In this document: positions 29,056 through 35,367 of the stretch, one piece after another
Position numbering within the stretch: the stretch's first letter is position 1
Layout: every line of letters begins with the position of its first letter
Assembly: GCA_000333855.2 (NCBI GenBank)
Contig: CM007342.1
Location: 361,687-397,053 of the forward strand
From: Endotrypanum monterogeii
Taxonomy: Eukaryota > Euglenozoa > Kinetoplastea > Trypanosomatida > Trypanosomatidae
DNA length: 35,367 nt
Reading direction: 5' to 3'
Notes under the pieces: generated by a model
Databases searched by the model: none
Told to the model about the DNA's origin: nothing
What the model saw: only the letters and a program-made list of their open reading frames with translations
Program-made: the position numbers and the translations under genes

Positions 29056-30885
29056 ATGTCACCGGAGGTTGCGAGAACACATGACTGTGGGTCATTGTCA
29101 TCCCCGTCACCACCGCCTTCCTCAAAGAAGCGATGCTCCACATCTCACCCACCACAGCGGTCGGGTGGTGCTCGCGTCGCTTCTTCTGCCTCCTCGAGGT
29201 TTCTTTTGCTGGTACAAATGATGCTCTGCGTTGTCGGCATCAACCTCTGCTTCGGCTGGTGGTCTGTCAAGCAGGAGCGTGCGATAACGAAACCGTACTT
29301 CATAGCTGACAGCGCCTTCGCTGCTTCAGTGACCGCCGTAGCGACCGAACACCATGACGCACGTCGTGCAGCCGCATTGACAGCTGCGAAGCGGCTTGCC
29401 CCACCGGGTAAGCCAAACGCGGTCTATCTTTCCACTGTGTACGGAATCAGTCTCACACAAACCTTGGCGGGTGCTATTGTAAGTGCGATCCTCTTAGGAT
29501 TGAACAATCTTTTGCGTCGTCTCCTGCAGCGCAGCCAATCGCAGCCCCGGCGCCGAGGCAACGGGAGAAGAAGGGCGACAGGCGCCGTGAATCGATCGCA
29601 GTGTTCCGCTCTGAGTCGTCAGGATGTGCTGAAGATGTTAGTCATGGGCTTCTCTAACATATTTGGTACATCACTTGGCTACGCCGCTATGCGCCGCCTC
29701 TCCTACCCTGTCACGTTGATGGCGAAGATGGGAAAAATGCTTCCTGTAATGCTCGTGGGTTTCCTGTGGCATCGCACCCGATATTCACCCAAAAAAATAA
29801 TCTCGTGTCTTCTTATCACGGGTGGCATCATCGGTTTTTTCTTGCTGGAAAATCGTATCAGCAATGCCTCCGACCTATCCTCTACCAGCACAACTGACAG
29901 CAGCCGTAACACCGGTTCGAGGGCGAGGAGCGGTACCTCCTCCTCCTCCTCCTCCTCCTCCTCTGCCTTTGGCATGTCACTGCTCCTGCTGAACCTGCTA
30001 ATGGACGGCTACACCAACTCGACGCAGGACGTTCTTGTCAAGCGACACCGGTGGAGTGGAGTGTCGCTCATGATGCGGACAAACCTTGTCTCTGTTTTGT
30101 GTGCCTTGTGGCTTCTCTTTCTTTTGGAGTTTGGAGAGGGGCCGTGGCGCTGGCTGGCGTCGCTCTCGCACAACGCTTCAGCTTGGGTGGTGCACAGTCC
30201 TCTAGTGTCGAGCAGCGCCGTTGGCCGCGTGCTGGTGGCGCGGCTAGAGGGGGGTGGATCTTTTCTGTCCACCTCTGCGGTTCCATTCAAAGACCTCTCA
30301 CACTTCATCGCCTTTCTTGTGCACTGTCCGGAGGCCCGCCATGACGTGTTCCTGATGAGCGTCCTGAGCGCACTTGGTCAACTATTTGTCTTTCACACCA
30401 TCACCGTCTTTGGGACCCTAGCACTGACGGCTATGACCTTGCTTCGGAAGAGCGGTAGCGTAATCCTCTCCATCGTGGTGCACGGGCATCCTGTGGGGCG
30501 CGCGCAGTGGGCCTCGCTCGGCGCCGTCTTTGTAGGGGTCATCGGTGAGGGCTACATCAACATTGAGGAAGCTGCTCTTTCTCAGCAGCGAAGGGCAGAA
30601 GGGGCCAGCCGCACCGGAAGCGGTAAGCCTCGCAACGCCTCGCATGCACGGACCTCCACCAATGAAGTGCCCGCAAAAGACACCTCGACCTCCAAAGACG
30701 TGAACGTAATTTTGAAGGTCACCAATAAATCACAGGATACAGCGGAGCCAGCACTCACTGGAGTAACGATGCCCCGTCACAACTCTGCCTCCACTGCCGC
30801 CCCCGACTTGTCGATCCCAAAAGCCAAGAAGGTGCAACAAGTGCGACTCATGGGGGTGAGGGCAAGGGGGAATCAAGGGAAGTAG
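29056..30885 (+). CDS. UAA-family nucleotide(-sugar) transporter, HUT1/SLC35B1-like
   Basis: A polytopic membrane protein of 609 residues from the ATG at 29056. The frame is open further upstream but has no ATG there, and the predicted splice site is at 28988. It matches SLC35B1/HUT1 in order: TM1 from about residue 49, ending in FGWWSVKQERAI (family pattern Y/F-G-x-x-QE-x-IT); a central block GFSNIFGTSLGYAAMRRLSYP, then AKMGKMLPVMLVGFLWHRTRY (family: GKSCKPIPVMLLG); LLNLLMDGYTNSTQD (family: LDGLTGVSQD); and LSALGQLFVFHTITVFG with LLRKSGSVILSI near the end. The family exchanges UDP-galactose or ATP/ADP across the ER membrane. Leishmania has a described HUT1-like protein, so orthology is plausible; the substrate is not readable here. 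It is about twice the usual length because of a Ser-rich N-terminal tail, a basic linker (about 160-183), a Ser run encoded by TCC repeats (29936-29961) and a hydrophilic C-terminal tail. Confidence 0.88.
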   Translation: MSPEVARTHDCGSLSSPSPPPSSKKRCSTSHPPQRSGGARVASSASSRFLLLVQMMLCVVGINLCFGWWSVKQERAITKPYFIADSAFAASVTAVATEHHDARRAAALTAAKRLAPPGKPNAVYLSTVYGISLTQTLAGAIVSAILLGLNNLLRRLLQRSQSQPRRRGNGRRRATGAVNRSQCSALSRQDVLKMLVMGFSNIFGTSLGYAAMRRLSYPVTLMAKMGKMLPVMLVGFLWHRTRYSPKKIISCLLITGGIIGFFLLENRISNASDLSSTSTTDSSRNTGSRARSGTSSSSSSSSSAFGMSLLLLNLLMDGYTNSTQDVLVKRHRWSGVSLMMRTNLVSVLCALWLLFLLEFGEGPWRWLASLSHNASAWVVHSPLVSSSAVGRVLVARLEGGGSFLSTSAVPFKDLSHFIAFLVHCPEARHDVFLMSVLSALGQLFVFHTITVFGTLALTAMTLLRKSGSVILSIVVHGHPVGRAQWASLGAVFVGVIGEGYINIEEAALSQQRRAEGASRTGSGKPRNASHARTSTNEVPAKDTSTSKDVNVILKVTNKSQDTAEPALTGVTMPRHNSASTAAPDLSIPKAKKVQQVRLMGVRARGNQGK

Positions 30886-31297
30886 GTGGGTGGCAAAGGA
30901 GGGAGAAAATAGGGAAAAAACGGGGGAATGATGTACACATGTGTCTATATATGAAGAGAACAGTAGAGGAGACCTGTCTATTTTCGCCGTTGCACTTGAC
31001 AGAAAATCTCCCAGTCTGCACTCGTACTCCATAAAACCTACGTGTGTTACGGTGTTATTTGTGCAGACTGCATTCTGCAACCTTTATCGTCTACCCCACT
31101 CCTCCTTCCTGTCCTCACACTACCCTCCTTGTGTCGCCGCCACGTCTTGCTCCTCCTCGCTTGTGACTTTGATTTTGTTTCTCTATGATTACGTGTACAC
31201 ACATGCCCCCCCCCTCCCCCTCTCTCTCCTCCACCTAGAAAAAAAAAATTATCTCAATACATCTGCCTCCTCCAACTGATGTGGGAGGAGGAAAGGA

Positions 31298-31320
31298 AGG
31301 GAGGGAGGGAGGGAGGGAGA
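31298..31320. repeat. (GGGA)n tandem repeat followed by a G run
   Basis: About five GGGA units, followed by an uninterrupted G run to about 31330. The region is strongly G-rich on the + strand. Confidence 0.85.
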
Positions 31321-31722
31321 GGGGGGGGGGTTAGCGCACTTGCAACTAGAAATTCGGTGTGTTGGTTGCGCTTCTATTCTACTTTTCTATCCCTTTCCCG
31401 CGAAACTGTTTTGCGTAACTCAATTTTTTGTTTGTGTGCGTGTCGGCCTTTGTTTCCCTCCTTTTTATTCGACGATGGAAGTGCCTTTGTGCTCTGGCGT
31501 TGCTACCATCATCAATGCTCCCCCGTTCCCCTTCATGCATCCAACCTTCTTTGTATGTGTTACCGTCGCTTCTCTTTCTCGCTCTCGAGTTATGTCTGCT
31601 TGCTGCAATGAAAGAATTGTGTCCCTCTTTTTTTTTTTTAATTGAGTAATCAGATTTATTACCCTCACTCTCTTTCCATGGCCAGCACCACGTAAGTGAG
31701 AATACGCTTCGTTCTTTCCCCA

Positions 31723-31743
31723 CATATATAAATATATATAATA
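31723..31743. repeat. TA-rich tract
   Basis: ATATATAAATATATATAATAT-type sequence in the long spacer. Confidence 0.8.
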
Positions 31744-32745
31744 TGTTCATCTGTGTGTGGGCACATATCCAGCGACAAGTGACTTCCTTTCCCTTCCCCT
31801 CCTCACCCCCGCTCGCATCTCAGATACAAGGTTCTGTTCATGGAGGATGAATTGCCGTCTATCCTCAAATCGAGCGGTTTCCACGAACACTTCCCGTGTT
31901 TGTATTTATGTTTTCTCTTTTATTATTATTGTTGGTGTGGCTTTCCTTGCCTTGTCTCCAGTGTGGGTACTTGCTGCGTGGTTGGTTGTGCAGAGGGAAG
32001 GGGGGGGGAGGTGAGGAAAAAAAAACACCAGTCGAACATGAACATGTGACAGAGGCGCTCTTCCTTTCCCATGACAGCTCTCGTGTGGGGTGTACTCTTT
32101 GAGGGGTGATCACAGAAATCGAACACGTTCAAGTGGGTCGAGTGTGTGCTGAGGGGAGGGAGGGGGAAGTGGACAGCGGGGACATCTGTTTTAACGGAGT
32201 GCCAGAGTTGTTGACACTAGTCTACAGCAGCAGAGGGGAGAGGAGTGCGGTACCGCAGAGTGGGTCCGTCTACTGCTAGTCTTTCTCCATCCCCTCCTGC
32301 CTGTTTGCGTCCCTTTTTTTTTCGACTGCGGTGCAACTCGGTGCGTTCCTACTTAGGCAAGCGTATAACTCCCCCCCACACACACACACACAGAGAAAAA
32401 AAAACTGTTGGCTCGGCTCCTCGCACGGAGACAAGGGATTTCCCATGACTCCCCCTACCTGACCCCCCCCCCCCCGCCTTCCTTAGTCGACTTGCGCTAA
32501 CGCCGCCGCCGCACCAGCGAAGGTCTATAGTGTCAAGGAAGAATTCACGAAAAGCGGAGGAGGAGGAGGGGGAGAAACGTGGAACTTCTCTCCCAAGCAA
32601 GAAAAAAAAACACAAGGATGACCCCCCCCCCTCGTGCACAAACTACTTCAGGAGACGCATCGTCTAAAAAAGTGCCCTCAGTCTTCGCATGCGTGTGCGA
32701 TTTCGCATCTCTGTCATTATAATACGTTGAGCACCCTTTTCCATT

Positions 32746-32791
32746 CGCATACATACATACATACATACATACATACGCATGCGCATGCGCA
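32746..32791. repeat. (CATA)n plus GCATGC tract
   Basis: About seven CATA units run into two GCATGC palindromes. The full 46 nt alternate strictly between pyrimidine and purine. Confidence 0.9.
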
Positions 32792-32979
32792 AGGCTTCTG
32801 GCCATTGAGCGCACCTCTTCGACTTTTCCCGTCTCTGTCGCCCTCGTACTTCCCCGTCTGAGGGATATTTCCCACTACTCATGTTCCATCTATTCTGTTG
32901 CCGTGGCTTGTCTGTGACCTGATCCTCTGACGAGATCGACCACTCCTGTTGGTGGCGCTTCCTCCTACACGTAAACACG

Positions 32980-33022
32980 ATATATTGGTATATATATATA
33001 TATTTATTTATTTATATATATA
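32980..33022. repeat. (TA)n/(TTTA)n tract
   Basis: TA run, then three TTTA-type units, then TA again, about 186 nt upstream of the last start codon. Confidence 0.85.
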
Positions 33023-33121
33023 CTTGAAAGGATACAAAAGACCATGGTGGATACCTTTCTCTATCAACGGCACCGCTCCGCCTTTGCGTTACGGCTCAGC
33101 ACGGAAAGACTCGTGTCTTAG

Positions 33122-33145
33122 TTGCCATTCATCTCTCTCCCTGAG
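33122..33145 (+). promoter_or_regulatory. Predicted trans-splice acceptor for the last gene
   Basis: A T/C-rich tract (about 33122-33142) is followed by AG at 33144-33145, giving a 62-63 nt 5' UTR without an ATG. A second C/T tract (33151-33200) is followed only by the AG at 33211-33212, inside the second codon. Confidence 0.4.
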
Positions 33146-33207
33146 GGTGGCTCTCCGTCCACCCCCCCCCGCCATATCGTCTCTCTTCTTGCACGCCTCT
33201 CGCGGTC

Positions 33208-34677
33208 ATGAGTCTGCCGTGCTCTTCCCTGTCGTCTACATTGCAGGACTCAGCGACACACGAAGTGACGCTGCGGAAGGATGTAGGGTTGCACCAACGT
33301 GACGAAGCAATCGTGGAGGGCGGGACCGGATATGCACCATCTGTAGTGACGGAGGATGGGGTGCCGGAGGTCTCTGCAACAGCATCCCGCTCTGAGGTCG
33401 GTGGTACGCACAGCACTACGCAGACCAGCTCCTCCCTTGACGGAGCTGTAGCGGCATCCCCCGGGAATGCGTCTAGTGTGCTGCCGACTTCCCAGTCGTC
33501 ATTCAGATTCACAACTCCCCGAGGCACGTCCACGCGCCCCCGCGTGTTTCCCATGCCCTCTAAGAGAGCGCTAGGGTTGTCAAACCAACATCCTCCCGGA
33601 TACCCCCACCTAGGTGGTATTCACACAAACGGTTCTTTGCACCCCCAGTCGCTGGTGTATGAGACGCTCGGCAACTTCGAGCCCTTGACACCGATCAACC
33701 CTGGCGGTGCGCCTTTTTTCGGAGGACATCAGTCCCTGCACCAGCAGCCTTGCGTGCCTAACGAGCTTGCGGTGCCTTCCTTGATCTCAATGCACACGTG
33801 TGCTCCATTGGCGACACTTTTTCCGATGAGTGGAGACGGTGACAACACATGTGCTTACGCACACTCTCCATGGCAGCAGCCGATTCAAATGCACCCGCTC
33901 TCCTTTTCCCAGGCTGCAGCGCTTGGCCCCTCTCCCCCACCTTGGGGTATGCCCCATGCATCAACTTGGAGTCTTCATGGTGATGCAAGCCATGCTCAGC
34001 CCTTCTTGTGGAGTGAACAAGGCATGGCTCCCATCGACCCCGCATCGTCAGAAGCGATGCTTTGTGCCTACCCCATCTCTCAGGATGCTTCACAGAACCA
34101 AGTTGGTGGAGAGGCTTCGATCCTTGGAGATATCTCAGCACAACCGGTGGCGCTGCCCTCCGTCGCTGTCTTCGCCGGTGGCGCGCAGGAGGCTTTCTGG
34201 CGTCGTTCCTGCCTCCGAGTGACGTGCATACCCGTGTCGAGCACCCTTCACCGAGATGGTGAAGGAGCTCCTGAGGTACTTGGTATTGCTCGAGAAGTGC
34301 CACCCCTTGGACAGAGCCGAGACAGCGTTCGGGCTAACAGCTGTAGCGGCAGCCACAGCACCGGCGACATCGCTGGAGAAGAACTTGACGCACTTGTATG
34401 GCGATGGCTGGACACGCTCGGCATGTCCGACGCCGTCGAGGAAGTTATCTTACCGGGTGCAGATCGTGTACTGGTTTTGTGGACCCCGGACCTTGCGTGC
34501 GAGCCGAACAAAAACAAAAGGGATGCTGGTGAAGCCACGTGGAAGTCGTCAGCACCAGGAGAGCGGTTGGCGCAGATTCTTCGCCTCAGTAGTAATGGAA
34601 AAAACGGAATCATCAGCGATGTCTTTGATGCACCGTACGAGGTCGTCTTTGGCGCAATGCGGTTGTTGCTAGACTAA
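33208..34677 (+). CDS. Hypothetical protein, Pro/His/Gln/Met-rich middle, ordered C terminus
   Basis: A protein of 489 residues that I do not recognise. Residues 1-110 are Ser/Thr-rich and probably disordered. Residues about 110-310 are rich in Pro, His, Gln, Met and Gly, with many aromatic residues (for example HPPGYPHLGG and SPWQQPIQMHPL). The last 155 residues look folded: a strand CLRVTCIPV (335-343), a helix EELDALVWRWLDTLGM (about 391-407), a strand VEEVILPGADRVLVLW (about 410-427) and a final helix YEVVFGAMRLLLD. That order resembles half of an RNA-recognition motif, and the low-complexity middle would suit a post-transcriptional regulator, but no RNP motif is clear, so this is only a hypothesis. 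No signal peptide or membrane segment is seen. The codon pattern matches the other genes. The start is the first ATG after the predicted splice site. Confidence 0.82.
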   Translation: MSLPCSSLSSTLQDSATHEVTLRKDVGLHQRDEAIVEGGTGYAPSVVTEDGVPEVSATASRSEVGGTHSTTQTSSSLDGAVAASPGNASSVLPTSQSSFRFTTPRGTSTRPRVFPMPSKRALGLSNQHPPGYPHLGGIHTNGSLHPQSLVYETLGNFEPLTPINPGGAPFFGGHQSLHQQPCVPNELAVPSLISMHTCAPLATLFPMSGDGDNTCAYAHSPWQQPIQMHPLSFSQAAALGPSPPPWGMPHASTWSLHGDASHAQPFLWSEQGMAPIDPASSEAMLCAYPISQDASQNQVGGEASILGDISAQPVALPSVAVFAGGAQEAFWRRSCLRVTCIPVSSTLHRDGEGAPEVLGIAREVPPLGQSRDSVRANSCSGSHSTGDIAGEELDALVWRWLDTLGMSDAVEEVILPGADRVLVLWTPDLACEPNKNKRDAGEATWKSSAPGERLAQILRLSSNGKNGIISDVFDAPYEVVFGAMRLLLD

Positions 34678-35367
34678 GCCGTGAATGGAACGAAGCAAGC
34701 ATGAATGCCTGTGTGGCAGAGATGAGGAGGGGGGAGGGGTGGAGATGGCCATAGCAAAGAAGGTGTAGTGGGGAGGGGTGCTTCTTTAAAAAGCGCGATC
34801 CACAAGACACAGGAAACAGTGGGTGTGCGTGTGGATTTTCCTTTAAAGGAGGAACGGAGACAAACAACGCAAACAAACAAACGAATGCCTCCGTCGTATT
34901 CGCTTCTCCCTCTCCCTTCCCCCCTATGAAAAAAAGAAACAACAACAGAACATCCGTTGGGAAAAATTATGGTGGTGGTGATGTACAGTGCACAACGAAG
35001 CACCCAAGACACACCAAGAACACCCCTTCTCACGAGCTGACACATCAACCTTCACCCTTTCGAGACCACGAAAAAAAAAAAAATAACAGTAGCCGCGGAT
35101 GTTCTCTGACGAGAGCAGCTTTGCGGGGGGGGGGGTACCGCAGATGACTCGGCTTGCAGTGCCTGGCCTCTCTTCTCTCTCAATTATCACTCCCATCATA
35201 ACTACGACTACTTCCACACGGTAACTACTCTTGGGCTATACACGCATTGGCGTCAACACAACTGGACTCCATCCCTTCCCCCGTGCCACCCTCTTATTCT
35301 CCTCGCACCACGATTGGAAACATCAACGCCCCCTTCTTTTTACACGCACACACACACACACACACAC
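34678..35367. other. Non-coding right end
   Basis: 690 nt with no credible gene. It contains G-rich DNA (34721-34741), an AAAC-type segment (34862-34882), a 13-A run (35071-35083), an 11-G run (35125-35135), a C/T-rich stretch (35160-35340), and a (CA)n tract cut by the window end. It is probably the 3' UTR and downstream spacer of the last gene. The C/T-rich end could be the approach to another splice site. Confidence 0.65.
35347..35367. repeat. (CA)n microsatellite at window edge
   Basis: Perfect CA run of 21 nt truncated by the right end of the window. Confidence 0.95.

Larger units (their letters stand above)
30886..33207. other. Long intergenic spacer before the last gene
   Basis: At 2.3 kb this is the longest gap between genes. 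No ATG-initiated frame looks coding. A GTG-initiated frame at 31757-32014 has a hydrophobic stretch but no ATG. Contents: T/C-rich DNA (31085-31240), GGGA repeats and a G run (31298-31330), TA-rich DNA (31723-31743), (CA)n (32378-32392), a C13 run (32463-32475), the CATA/GCATGC tract (32746-32791) and TA/TTTA DNA (32980-33022). A non-coding RNA or an unrecognised small gene could lie here. Confidence 0.65.

Noticed and set aside
31757..32014. Plus-strand frame of 85 residues with a membrane-like segment
   Set aside because: It begins at GTG with no ATG start, and the hydrophobic stretch comes from T-rich DNA. Trypanosomatid genes start at ATG.
32748..32776. CATA units as a possible CRISPR array
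   Set aside because: The units are 4 nt with no spacers, and the window is eukaryotic. This is a microsatellite.

Overview
The window looks like nuclear DNA of a trypanosomatid of the Leishmania/Leptomonas/Crithidia type. It has long intronless open frames, all on the + strand, separated by 1-2.3 kb of microsatellite-rich, pyrimidine-rich DNA. Most starts are preceded by a T/C tract followed by an AG dinucleotide, which is how trans-splice acceptors look in these organisms. Several proteins carry large Ser/Ala/Gly/Thr-rich insertions. This fits one stretch of a polycistronic transcription unit in which genes have no individual promoters. I cannot assign species or chromosome from sequence alone.

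Layout, left to right. (1) A 1.5 kb non-coding leader, then a 1447-residue kinesin (1526-5869) with a kinesin-3-like motor and neck and several large loop insertions. (2) A 1983-residue protein (7606-13557) whose conserved islands resemble NPR2/NPRL2, the GATOR1 subunit upstream of TORC1; two short upstream ORFs precede its start. (3) A 62-residue single-pass membrane microprotein (14652-14840). (4) A 920-residue WD40 protein with a helical middle and a low-complexity head (16518-19280). (5) A 1215-residue protein with a mitochondrial-type presequence (20715-24362). (6) A 589-residue protein ending in a textbook mitochondrial beta-signal, a candidate outer-membrane beta-barrel (25831-27600). 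(7) A UAA/SLC35B1 (HUT1-like) transporter of the ER/Golgi (29056-30885). (8) A 489-residue protein of unknown function with a Pro/His/Gln/Met-rich middle (33208-34677).

The genes do not form a pathway. In trypanosomatids, neighbours share a primary transcript rather than a function, so the adjacency of two probable mitochondrial proteins (5 and 6) is weak evidence of shared function.

I found no CRISPR array, tRNA, rRNA, transposase or reverse transcriptase. No clearly new multi-gene system is visible. The most rewarding points are the beta-barrel candidate, the divergent NPR2-like protein with its upstream ORFs, the microprotein, the expanded kinesin loops, the splice acceptor that abuts the WD40 start codon, and the alternating purine-pyrimidine (possible Z-DNA) tracts in the spacers.
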